From positions 21,101,406 to 21,165,405 of the forward strand of contig NC_092361.1 in NCBI RefSeq assembly GCF_030848805.1: DNA of 64,000 nt. Reading direction: 5' to 3'. How positions within the stretch are numbered: the stretch's first letter is position 1; each line of letters opens with the position of its first letter. The position numbers and the translations under genes are program-made. The notes under the pieces are model-generated. The model saw nothing but the letters and a program-made list of their open reading frames with translations. It did no database searches and had not been told where the DNA came from. This document shows positions 35,772-47,005 of this stretch, one piece after another. This stretch comes from Temnothorax longispinosus. Its lineage: Eukaryota; Arthropoda; Insecta; Hymenoptera; Formicidae.

Positions 35772-38700
35772 TTATTCCATTGGATCCCCTACATTCTCGA
35801 AGATGGTTGAATGTGGATTGCTGGTGGCGGGCCATAAGAAACCACCTACACTGCCAGGTGGCAAGTAAGACGCACCTCCACTAAGACCCACCTAATGTTT
35901 CATATTGTATGAGTTATTTAACATCTGGCATGTGAATAATTTATTTCTTTTTTATATTTTTGTATCTATATGCATAAACTCGGGGAAAATATATGCCAAG
36001 CAAAATGATATGGAAGCATTGTGGGATATAGACACTTCAATTTTATAATCAAATATTTTATATGCATATCATGTACATATAAGAATATATGTATATTTAT
36101 ATATAAAAAATACGCATGATTGCTTTATTACAATTGACGTAAAAATATAAAGATATAAAAATTGAATCAATTATATACAATAATATATAATTTCTCCGTA
36201 TTAGGAGGGAGTTTTCCTGTTTGAAGTGCGTATAAGATTGAATTACTAACAAGATGATAATTTTATATCAAGGATGGTTCATGCAGTAAGGCAAATTAGA
36301 ATAAAAGATAACTGCCAAATTAAAGAAAAATAATCATTTATTTGCATTTAACATAAATAATTGTGCTAATAAATCGCAGGTACTAAATAACATTATAGGT
36401 ACTAAATAACATTATGTACATTAGCTCACTATTGCAAATGTGGAAAGCATTTACAATAATGCCCAGACACTCAATTAAAAAAAAAAAAAATATCTTATCT
36501 TCTACATTGAGTGAACTATGTACAAGGATTTTCCAGTTTCATTTTCTACAGTGTTATTTTCTACAGTGTTGATTAATTTACTTCCTCCAAATAGAGAGTG
36601 TCAAAATCACAGTCCAATTGTAAAAAGCGCTCCAACGGCTGTACACGTCGCTTCAGTCGTTCATATGTTTGCCCGATCTATCTATTTTTACTTCAGTAAC
36701 TTTTTTATGAATTTACCTGCTGGCTCCATATTAGCGACCTCTCCGCCAACTGGCAATCCGCTGCCAAGCGGGACGGTAGACTCTTCCACCTTTCCTCGTC
36801 TCGCTTTCTATCTCTGTCGAAGTCTCGGTCTACGTGTCCCTGAGAGAGAGGCGGCAAAATCTGTGTACGTTGTGCCAGCTTGTAGCTGTCTTGCCTCGGT
36901 ACGTGATCGGCACGTCTACTAGTGCCGCCACTGGTGGAAACTGGGATCGGAGTCGGGCTACCGCCGCCCCTGTGTCGATGATACAAGTTACGCTTTTGCT
37001 GCAGCATACGTTGCTGCACTAAAAGCTGCAGTTGCGTGCCCGAGTCGCCGCGTATCTTAAATTGCTGTTGATTATCGGGCGGTGTGGACGGTGGTCTAAG
37101 ATGGACTAGATCCAGGTGGCCTCGAGCTTTTCCCGAATCTAAAAAAGCGATTAAATTATTTTAAGCGTTATCGTAAACCGTGGAGTTGCCGAACGAACAA
37201 ACAAACAAACAAACAGACGTGACGCACCTTGAATACTTCTCTGCTTGGATGGCCTATCGCCGACACCTTGCTGACAGAATAGTAATCTAGGTCCACCATC
37301 GGACGCTCTTCGTCCCTGAGAGACTCGAGATATTCGACCAGTGATAGGGGATGGACTCTTGGGTGGCGGTGGCGTGCAAGATGGTAAACTGCTCGTGAAA
37401 CAATTCGCCCCTGTATAATCTGGCGGGCAGCCAGAATCGAAGCTGGACTCGAAGAGTTCCGACGACGAGCTACCGGTACCGCCCGCCATAAACAAAGTCG
37501 TTCGACTGGGTGGATCAATAGGATCCATAAGCGGGTTATCAAAATGATGTTGATAATCACTTAATCTTCGATTGACTATCTGACTGTCAATTCGTTGACT
37601 GATATCGTGATCTAGGCCTAATCTATGCTCTTCCAGTTTGATTTGCGCCTCGCGCAACTCGTCTCCGCTTGGGCCTTCTTCTAAATCACCTTCCGCGCTG
37701 CAACAACCTTCATCGGTCGAAGAACTCGTCGAGCTAAATCTCTTTCCTCCTCTGCTGCCATCTTCTCTTGCTCTGGAACAAGGAAGAGATTTTTGTCTCG
37801 TTAATATTTGAAATAAATGTTTATTTTGCCATTGCTGTTTTTGCGATGACTGCGAATAGGCGCTTTATGCAGCAATGAATTCAGAGAGTATTAATCAAGT
37901 ATTCTCATCATTTCATCTTTTAGCCTTAGTCTGTCGTTAAATTGTAGAAAATTCCATTACAGGAGAGTTACACCATAAATTAATTCAGGTACTTATTATT
38001 AGTAGCATAAAATGAATGTCGAGTATAAAATATATTTGCGGGGTATTAGATTTTGTCAGTCAAATATGATTAATGCGAAAAATATGAAATCATCAATGAT
38101 AGAAAAACATTTAAAAAATAATAATGTGCTGTTTACTCATAATAAAAAAACCAAACTAAAATTATGATGAAAAATCAGGATTCAGGGTAAAGAAAGAAAT
38201 AAGAAAACGAAATGAGGAGTTACCAAAAATAAAGCGACAGCAATGTGCTTCCAATCCAACCTGACAAAATCTTCAATATGTGCGTCACCCATCAATAAAG
38301 TTCAACGTCCCACTAAGCTATCGCTGTAAATAAAAATTGATTACATTAAGGCATTGTTCTTGCGATATCGCTCCGACTGGTAGGATTGGAAGTAACTAAA
38401 GTGAAATCGGTATTTGAAATTAAGTCCTTCAAAAGAAGGTAACGTGATGGTACTTGATAATATGTGTCTACCTTGATTTAAATTTATCTTCTTTTGTTCT
38501 TGCTACTGAGGACCAGCAGGCATTATTAATGGTGCTACTGACGCGATGTTGCTTCAACCTTTCCAGCAGTAAGAAATAAATAGCAGCGTGATGGTCGTAG
38601 CTGCTATTTCGTAAAGACTGTTAAAAGATAAACTCATGTTTACATAGCGCATTAGAAAATATATCGAAATAATATGTGTAGCTTGTAAAAATCTTCTGTC

Positions 38701-40176
38701 TTTCTAATTCGCTAGACAATGCCATATTTATTTCTCGAAACCGAACGAGGTGTATAATTCAAGAATATAATACGATTACTTTCTTAATGAATAAATATAT
38801 CTCGTATATATAGATAAATACTATATATATTTTCCGTTTTATAGCAAGATAGCAATGAAACAAATGTTTTCTTACCTCTCTAGTGCGACTAATGTCTATT
38901 CCTAAGCTGTGCATGAGTCGAAGTATTTGCTCATTTGGTTCCTGAATGGATGACGATGGCCGCGTTACGATCACTGAACAAATGCTGTCTGCTGTCCCCG
39001 CCATCCAACGGTGCCTCTTGATTTGTGGAATGGTGTATCGTTTGGAAGGCTCCAGCACTAACATCTTGCGTATTAGGCTTTCGCAATCTGTAACACGAAT
39101 TTCGATATATGCAATGCAAATACTTGGATACTGAATGCATGTATAAAATGTATATTTATCATAATCACCTGTGCTCATAAAGTAAGGAATTCTAAATCTG
39201 CCGCTTAGCACACGATCTCTTAATGACTGAAGAGTTGATCCATCGAAGGGCAGTGCTCCGCACACTAACACGTACAACACAACGCCCAGGCTCTACAAAA
39301 ACGAGAATATTTATTCTGAACGTGCAATCAATGTAAATTCGTTTTGCCATCTCGATTTTTGCGAAGCGTGTCGTCACGCAGAACTCACCCATACGTCGAT
39401 TTCCGGTCCGGCGTAATGCTTCCCACGAAAGACTTCGGGAGCAGCGTAGGGAGGGCTACCGCACCACGTGCTCAATCGTTCCCCCGGGGCGAATCTGTTA
39501 CTGAAGCCGAAATCGGCAATTTTCACGTTCATCTGGGCGTCGAGGAGCAGGTTTTCCGCTTTCAGATCACGATGTGCCACACCCGTCACATGACAATACT
39601 CGACCGCGGAGAGTATCTGAGCGAATGTCGCACGTGCCCTGGGCTCTCCCATTCTTCCGTATCGCGCAATGTAGTCGAATATCTCACCTTTGCTCGCGTA
39701 TTCGCACACCTGCAACAGCGACCAAGTCTCGCGTTTTATTCGCGGCAAGAAAAGAAACGGGGAGAAGGGAAACGGCTGCAACATCTTCGTTATTCTTACC
39801 ATGTAAATCATGTTCTTCGTTTCCATAACTTGATATAATTTGACGATATGCGGGTGCTCCAGCTGCTTCATAATTTCGACCTCTCTATAAACTTTCTCTA
39901 GATTAGTAGGATCTAATTGGGTTTTGTCGATTATCTTGATAGCCACCTGTGGAGGAAAATGCGAATCAGCAATAATGACAATTTTTCTTTTTCTTTTCAC
40001 AGATGTAACGTCGTCGCTTAACAAATATCGGGAAAAGTGCGCGTGCGTACCTCCGTTTTCGTGATTCGATGTCTGGCCAGCTTTACAACGGCAAAGTTAC
40101 CCTTGCCGATCGTTCCCTCGATATCGTAAAATCCGACGCGGATTTGCTTTTTACCCTGTGTAGATCCAGTGTCCAT
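35772..40176 (-). CDS. Sik3: Salt-inducible kinase 3 (Sik3), complete
   Basis: Nine coding exons with GT-AG borders and matching phases give about 720 residues. High to low: 40176-40051, 39946-39800, 39709-39389, 39292-39169, 39087-38876, 38617-38472, 37772-37228, 37138-36717, 35891-35772. The kinase domain (about 18-270) has GKGNFAVVKLA, Lys46 (VAIK), HRDLKAENLLLD (Asp139), DFG (Asp158) and the LKB1 target Thr172 in LSTWCGSPPYAAPE. A UBA-like segment (SYDHHAAIYFLLLERL) follows at about 312-330. GRRASDGGP and RQDSYKL are candidate PKA/14-3-3 sites. The last exon ends ENVGDPME. SIKs are AMPK-related kinases that phosphorylate CRTC coactivators and class IIa HDACs, and in flies act in lipid storage and Hippo signalling. 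EYASKGEIFDYIARYGRM favours Sik3 over Sik2. An in-frame stop lies upstream of the chosen ATG. The 720-residue length resembles insect Sik3 and is much shorter than the vertebrate protein. Confidence 0.94.
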
Positions 40177-40462
40177 GTTTACCGTCAATTTCTCTTTCAA
40201 CTCGCACGCTCTTACAAGTTAACTTTTCCCTCCGATCTCCTCGCTAATCTGCAACAATCGTGGAGCGCGCGGCTTTAAAAGGGAAGCCGATTTCTAGTTT
40301 CTCTGTCTAGTTTCTAACACAGTTTCACAAAATGGCTTTGCGTAAAATTAACAAGTGTATTATTTAACGATTGTCTTGATTACGAATGAAAATTATAAGG
40401 AACTGTAATATAAAATAACATTAATAGTACATGTTATTAAAGGAAAAAAAAAATTGAACGAC

Positions 40463-40668
40463 AATATTTAAGCCAATACCTTGAGTTAAATAACATTTTG
40501 TTATTTTTAACTACCATGTGTATCAAAATTTATTATTATAAACAGTAGCATCTTAATTTCATTGGCTAGTTAAATTAACGACATATTGAGTAGGAGCAGT
40601 GGCGACTTATAGGAATGGTTAAAAATTATACTCAAATTGAGTATAATTTGACCCTACAAATTCAACGG
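40463..40668. repeat. Dispersed repeat of about 200 bp, copy 1
   Basis: It matches 43541-43740 in the same orientation, with long identical blocks such as GAGTTAAATAACATTTTG and CATATTGAGTAGGAGCAGTG. Within it lies a perfect palindrome of 26 bp (AAATTATACTCAA and its complement, about 40622-40647). It is non-coding, perhaps a MITE or SINE-like element. Confidence 0.8.
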
Positions 40669-41505
40669 TGTAAAGTTGTGCAAAGATACTACGGTATCTC
40701 TCTCTCTCTCTCCATATCGTATCAGTATCGTTGGAGCGGAGAGTCGCAAGCGGCCTGAACGTGATCTCTCGTACATAAAAAAAAAAACTTTCTTGAGAAG
40801 CTCGTTACTCACGTCATCATTTGTGCTACTTTTAATAACCGGCTTTGACCACGCTCTTTCTTCTCGCTATCGTCCGAAACGTCAATTTTTGTCGCACGAC
40901 CCTTTGTGACTTTCCACTCTCGTGCACCGTAGAGCCCCTCTTTTTCTTTTTTTTTTACGTGTTGATGTTTGCGCGAGCAATTATACGCAGGCGCGAGTTC
41001 CGATGAACATTCATAAAGACCTACTTCGAAAAGTCGGATCCCCGACGGATCGGACTTTTATACGGGCTCGTAATTACGGCTCGTTGTCCCGCGCGCGCGA
41101 GCAGTCTTCTTCAACTGGCGAATATCAATATCTTCGCTGCCTCGCTCCCCGGAGGTATATCTCGAAGCGATATCGGCGACCGTCTAACTCACGATAATTA
41201 TTTATCACGCGTTCGCCGCGTTCTGACGCGGGCTCGCAAGGCCGGCCGATCCGACGGACGTCGGGGACGGCCGCGGCGCGACGTGGTATCCCGGAAGAAA
41301 GGACGTCGCGCGGACGCGGACGGGGAGAAAGAAGATAAAAGGGGGAGAGAAACGGCGCGAAAGAAGGTAAACGGGGGCGACGGACGGTCTCAAGGAGAGA
41401 CAGAGTGAGAGAGAAAGAGATTCGCGCGTCAAGGATTCGCCTCGCGGGTCCCGACGGACGGGGTACAAAGTTCCGCCCGCAACAAGTACAACAGAGATCC
41501 TCGGC

Positions 41506-41513
41506 TGACGTCA
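41506..41513. promoter_or_regulatory. CRE palindrome upstream of Sik3
   Basis: A perfect TGACGTCA, about 1.3 kb upstream of the Sik3 start codon in its CpG-rich island. CREB-family proteins bind this sequence. SIK kinases feed back on CREB signalling through CRTC, so a CRE here is plausible; use is inferred. Confidence 0.45.
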
Positions 41514-42481
41514 TAGATCGACAACGACCTCCTACCCATCGAGGGAGAGAGAGCGAGAGAGAGAGACCCCGCCGATCGATCGCCGTCGATACTCCTCGAT
41601 GACGGAGAACCCCGCGCGCGCGGTCGGACGAGGTCGCCGACGTCAGGACGCGGACGCGAAATTCCGCTCGCGATTTGGACGAGTTTCCGCGCGGATTTTC
41701 TTTCAGGCCGGGGGGGGAGAGAAAGGGGGGGGGGGCGGCGTACCGAGGGGGTCGACTCCCTTTTCTCTCTCTCGAGTCGCTCACCTACCTTGGCTCGGCG
41801 ATTACCGGTTGGCCACCTGGAGAATCCCCCGGTGAACGCGCGGGGCGAGACAGGCGGAATTGACAGCGACGACGATGACGATGGCGACGGTGACGGGGAG
41901 ACGGTACTCCAGGGGACCCATCGGAGGTGAGAGAAGATAGGCGCCGACGCGCGCGCGCCCGCCAGATATATCCGGAGGGTGCCCTGGGGTCCACCACCGC
42001 CGGAGCGGACGGAGCGTAGCGGGAGCGGAGCGGAGCGGAATCGAACCGTCGCCGTGCCTACGCGCGCCGCGAGTCAGCGTAGGAGCTCCGCTCGGCGCGA
42101 CGGTTCGATACCGACTGACCGGCGGCCATGTTACCACCCCCCTGCCGTGCTGCTGCTCCGGCACTCGCCGACGATGACGACGACGACGACGACGGACGAC
42201 GGTGTCGGCGCCCTCGGCCCTCGCTGCCCCCTCGTACGCCGCGTCGCCCCGGCCATTCTTAGCGGACCATCCCTCTCTTTCGCTTCCTTTCTCGGTCTGC
42301 CTCCCTCTCTCTCTTTCTCTCTCTCTCTTCCACCCCCCGCGACTCGTCTCCCTCTCCCCCTCCTCGCACCCCCCACCCCCTGCCCACCCGCCGCTGCTCC
42401 CACGTAACCTACGTCGGTGCACCCGACGCCCACCACTACCGATTACTACCGCGAGCGCTCGCGCCCGTTATCTTCGACGAT

Positions 42482-42489
42482 TGACGTCA
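42482..42489. promoter_or_regulatory. Second CRE palindrome upstream of Sik3
   Basis: A perfect TGACGTCA about 970 bp beyond the first, still within the CpG-rich island upstream of Sik3. Confidence 0.4.
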
Positions 42490-43325
42490 CACACGTATAC
42501 GTGCCCGCGGTGTCTGTCTCATCGTTAATTGTTTCTCGATGCGATTGTATACGGCGAGGTAGCGGACGCCACGCGTCGGCACGTGACCGGCCTGGCGCGG
42601 TCCGCTCCGGTCCGACGTACGACCGTGCGGCTCGCGCTCGGAGTCCGGAGCAGAGATGCATGCGAGTAGGTAATTAATATTAAATATATGGAATAGCGAA
42701 AATACGGCGAGGGGCGTGTGTCGCGCTCTCGCCGATGACCTTAGGTCCATTCGGGGCACTTTGCGTAAAGCGGATTGCATATTACGCGCGGCGAGCGGCG
42801 AGCGGTCGTCTCGGTCGACGATCGAAGAAATTGGACGGCGCGGGCGTCGCGCGTTTATTTACCTTGCATTTTACCTGCAGGACGGAATGGACGGAACCAC
42901 GTTCGTGCGATTATGATCTTTTAGCACGACTGCGACGTCGGGGAGAGGGGAGGGTTCCGCGGTCGTTCGCGACGGCGAGAAACCGCTTCTCGCCCCCTCG
43001 TCGCGGGGCGAAAAGACGGAATTTCTCGAACGGGACGCGATACATTCCCGAAGCGATGTTCCCGCGTGCACACTGCTAATCTTCGCTCTTGGCCTCGCGG
43101 TCGTTTCGCTCTCGAGCGAGAGCGATTCCTCTCCTCTTTATTTATCTTGCCTCTTAAGTCTTCGCATGATCGACGATTACTGTTGCTACTCAGCGATATC
43201 GATAGTAAAATCGCGCGAGCGGCTGTGGTTAAAAACGCGAAAGTCAGAGAAATTGTTCGTGGAACGCTTTCTGCACAATCTCCGTATTATCCTAATTGAT
43301 GAAGGTACAATTTGTACAATACTTG

Positions 43326-44295
43326 TAATTTTTAACGGTTTTTCTGTAATTCACGGCTAATTTACTTGGCGAAAACGGACTGATAAAAGATTAATCGCAA
43401 GTCGGTTAAAAAGACAGCCGTTACAATGTATAAGTTGGAGCTTCGGCCTTCTTCTATTTGTGCTTGTATCATTTTATTGACGAAATATAGATACATTATG
43501 AAATTGTAACCGTACACTGTGAAATATATTAAAGGTCAAAATTTAAACCAATGTCTTGAGTTAAATAACATTTTGTTATTTTTAACTATCATGTGTCGAA
43601 ATTTATTATTCTAACTCCATTAGTTTAGTTACAATAACATTGGTTTTGTTAAATTGACGACATATTGAGTAGGAGCAGTGGCGACCTATAGGAACGATTA
43701 AAAGTGACTCAAGCTGAGTATAATTTGACTCTGCGAATTTAACAACGATTTTCTGAAGTCCTACTGCAAACAGTCGTATTTACTTGGTGCAAAACGGGCT
43801 AATAAAAGGTCGATCGCAAGTCAGTCAAAAAGATAATAGTTAAAATACAAATTGAAGCTTCGATGACCTTCTCTTATATTTCTATATTATTCTAATAATC
43901 TAATTGAAGAATTATAGGTATATTGAATTTGTACCTATAATTTTTAACGATTTTCTGAAGTTCTATTGTAATTCACGGTCGTATTTGCTTGGCGCAAAAC
44001 AGATTAATAAAAAATCGATCGCAAGTCAGTCAAAGAGATGGTAGTTGAAATACAAATTGAAGCTTTGACCTTCTCCTATTTCTATATTATTCTAATTGAC
44101 GAATTATAGGTATAGATATCACCAAATATATATAGATTGAATTTGTACCTATAATTTTTAGCGATTTTCTGAAGTTCTAATTCAATTCACGGTCGTATTT
44201 GCTTGGCGCAAAACGGATTAATAAAAGATCGATCGCAAGTCGGTTAAAGACACGGTGGTTAAAATACAAGTGAAGCTTACGGCCTTCTTCTATTT
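43326..44295. repeat. Tandem array, about 210-bp units, interrupted
   Basis: Four diverged copies begin with TAATTTTTAACG-like sequence at about 43326, 43741, 43938 and 44152. Each carries, in order, TTTTCTGAAG-, CTTGGCGCAAAACGG-, ATCGCAAGTCAGTC- and GAAGCTT-like blocks. The last three are spaced about 200-214 bp apart. The first two are separated by an extra 200 bp or so that is the dispersed repeat at 43541-43740. No coding potential. Confidence 0.85.
43541..43740. repeat. Dispersed repeat copy 2, inserted in the tandem array
   Basis: The second copy of the element at 40463-40668. The flanking array units resume on its right side, so it most likely inserted into an existing array. Its internal palindrome is degraded relative to copy 1. 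Confidence 0.8.
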
Positions 44296-44301
44296 AACAT
44301 A

Positions 44302-44557
44302 TCGACTGCCACGTCATTCGCGTTCGGATGACGTTCAATTTCACTCTCAAGAACATGTTTCCTTTCATAATTAAAAAATTTCTTTCATTCTTCTCCCTGC
44401 CGTAAAACATTACGAACCCTTTTAACATTTTAATCTACATTAATTTTTTATGGCATGGAAGAATAAGTTACGAAGGGGAAAACGTGTCCGGCTGCCTGGG
44501 AGAGTTTTTCATGTGAAATCGAATGTCATTCACATATATGAATGACGTTGCAGTCGA
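44302..44557. mobile_element. 256-bp foldback (MITE-like) element
   Basis: The ends are long inverted repeats. TCGACTGCcACGTCATTC at the left is mirrored by GAATGACGTtGCAGTCGA at the right, and both arms continue with a GAATGTCATTCA/TGACGTTCAATTTCAC-like segment. Weaker pairing extends towards the centre. There is no coding capacity. It sits directly after the tandem array. A TTAA lies just left of the element but not at the right edge, so a piggyBac-type target site is not supported. Confidence 0.75.
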
Positions 44558-45682
44558 CGTGATAATCATTCTCGACGGACAGCGGGTATGTACAACAGCT
44601 CGCGAATGTAAAACGCGACGTTGTCCGTCTCTCGAGCGAAAATCATTTTAGGTCTCCCCCGCGATTAAATCACGGTCACATCTATCTGGCATAAAACTTT
44701 AGATGGCATGAAACGAACGACTCTAGATTGACCGAGGAGCGCGCCAACGGAAATAAAATCGAAGGTACTGGGTCGCTCTTTGCACGTTATAGTCGCACGG
44801 TCATACGCTCGCGGATTGACAGTATAATAAATTCATATTGACGACGCGCAGAGAATAACGGCGATTTACGTGCTGACGAGAGGGGAGGGCGGGGGCGGAA
44901 TGGAGGAATCGTTATTTCTTCCGTATCTATCGAATAGGGCGAGGGTATTTCGGGCTGAGGGAAACGCGCGGGCTCTCGATTCGATCGGCATTATGATCCT
45001 CGTGCCGGCAATCGAGTCCGTTCGACCGAAATGGAAGTTGCAATATAATGCGAATATGAATGTCGCTCGGCGGAGCGAGACGACGGCCCCCGTTGCAGAT
45101 GCACGCGTTGCCGCATCGTATACGCGGCCCGAATTTTCCCTTTCATAACTCGCCGATTTCACCGGCGAGGTAATGTAACGTTTCGCATGTAAAGGCAAAA
45201 AAAGGCATAAGCGGGCCGGGAGCAGCGTGCGTATCCGCGCGAGTAGAGTTTCTCCCGTTGACCTTCGAACCAGGAACGGATTAATCAGATTCATTCGGGT
45301 CGTATTTCACGGGAGGAATCAATATTTATAAGCGCGACTATATAGAGGCGTGAATACGCGCGGCTATGGCAGTTCAGCGTTTTTACTTGCGTTCATGAAT
45401 ATTTATCGAGAGGCGCAAGTGCGACTATTACGATTATTTACATTTCTCGCGTGCATACTTAAGTAATTCGTCGTCGGACGGAAAAAAATTATGGGCGAAA
45501 TGTGAAGGTCGGGCAAATCTCGGCGGGCACTCAACCAGCGTAGTACAACTTATACGTATACGTGTGATGGGTTTAATAAATAACTCTTCTTTTTTTTTCG
45601 TCGATCTCTGAGTCGCTTCGTGGAAGATCGGTAATTCACGACGGTCGCGCGCCGGCGAACGATTCTCTCTGTTCGGGCTAAT

Positions 45683-45690
45683 TGACGTCA
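45683..45690. promoter_or_regulatory. CRE palindrome
   Basis: A perfect TGACGTCA flanked by A/T so that the palindrome extends to TTGACGTCAA. No adjacent gene. Confidence 0.3.
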
Positions 45691-46997
45691 ACGGACTTTT
45701 ACTGATGAGCGTGTGTGTGTGCGTGTGGTGTACAGTGTGCACGCCGCGCGGTTTCACGACGCGCGACCGTAGACCGTAGAACGAATCGTCCGCTTTGAAT
45801 AAGCACAATATAAACTTCGACACGGTGTACTATTTCCTAGGAAACGCGAGGACCAGTCTATCCGCGTTACGCTTCTTCAACGACGATAATTATTGCACTC
45901 GGAACAAAGGCTCGTCCCTCGCACGTCACTAACACGACACGTTTCTCGCGCTAAGTAGATGCGACCGTGAATTAGTCAGACTCAGAAAATCGATGCCTTT
46001 TGTGTGCAATCTGTCCATTATAGCGTTGCTTCTCACCTCTCGAGAGTGTAAAATTTAATCTGTTAAAAATGTAGTAATTAAATTGTTATTATTAAAATAA
46101 CATACATATATTAAAGTTACTAAATTATTAGAATTTTCCTCCGTATTGTGTCTAGTAATAAAAGAAAAAACAAGTTCTTTTCCAAGAAGGATATTCATGT
46201 AAGTTTTCAAACGACTATAGACGTATTTCCTACAAGACTACTCTAAATAATTCTAAATCTGTGCAGGTCTCGAAAATACTTGCGCCGACGAACCTTACCT
46301 GGGTACGTTCGGGTTAACAAGCTGTATTAGCTCCGGGATTCGCAGGTGTTCTCCTCTGTTACGAATCGAATGTAACGCGATCGTGCGGAAGAGCCGTTTC
46401 GCCGTTTTAACGATCGACTGAAATTATAGCGAGCGCGGAAGCGGAACGTTTGCGATCATCGATCTACGAAATCGGACAAAGTTGCGCACGTGTACACTGT
46501 GCTCGGTTCAAGTATCGCACAACGTGCAATTATTTTTTCGGTTGTTATATAAAAACGCGAGACGGCGCGTCAGACACGAAATTATATTGTTTAAAATAAT
46601 CGTTCATCTATTAATTAAAACTTTTTATCCTACAATGATCTGAAAGTAGTTCGTTTCTCGTACCTATAGACGTTCCAGATTACAAGGCAAGATAATCGCG
46701 AAAAAGTACTATGAATAAATAATTTTTGCAACTCACTCAGGTCGTCAGCAGCAGCTATTTTAAATCGAGCGAATTCTGTCCGAGCCATTATTCAATCCCC
46801 TTAACAGTCAATGAAATAATTGGCGCTAAATAATTGCTTAAAACAGATGCTGTGACAGTTGCCCTGGGACCCTCTCTCTATACCGATCGGCCAGTTCAGT
46901 GGAACGGTTCAAAGAAGATTGAGGATAATTGATGACGACCACGTCTGGTTTTAATCGGTGTCCCCGCACAATTTACTTCTTCTTTTTTTTAGAAAAT

Positions 46998-47005
46998 TGA
47001 CGTCA
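46998..47005. promoter_or_regulatory. CRE palindrome
   Basis: A perfect TGACGTCA in the extended palindrome ATTGACGTCAAT. No adjacent gene. Confidence 0.3.

Larger units (their letters stand above)
40177..43325 (-). promoter_or_regulatory. Upstream region and probable 5' exons of Sik3
   Basis: On the minus strand an acceptor-like TTGTTGCAG at about 40250 suggests a 5' untranslated exon running into the start exon. From about 40.9 to 43.1 kb the DNA is very CpG- and GC-rich, with (CGA)n, poly-G/GA and pyrimidine tracts (41.70-41.75, 42.17-42.21, 42.29-42.37 kb), the expected site of a CpG-type promoter. Long frames on both strands look compositional. A dispersed repeat copy (40463-40668) lies between the coding exon and this island. 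Confidence 0.45.

Noticed and set aside
36705..36716. Read-through end of the Sik3 exon eight frame (residues VNS then stop)
   Set aside because: CAG followed by GTAAAT is a good donor in phase with the exon at 35891-35772, which continues with a non-random C-terminus, so the read-through was not taken as the protein end.
41125..42436. Minus- and plus-strand frames up to 219 codons
   Set aside because: They lie in the GC-rich Sik3 upstream region and are dominated by Arg/Ser/Pro simple sequence. They are more likely promoter and 5' untranslated sequence.
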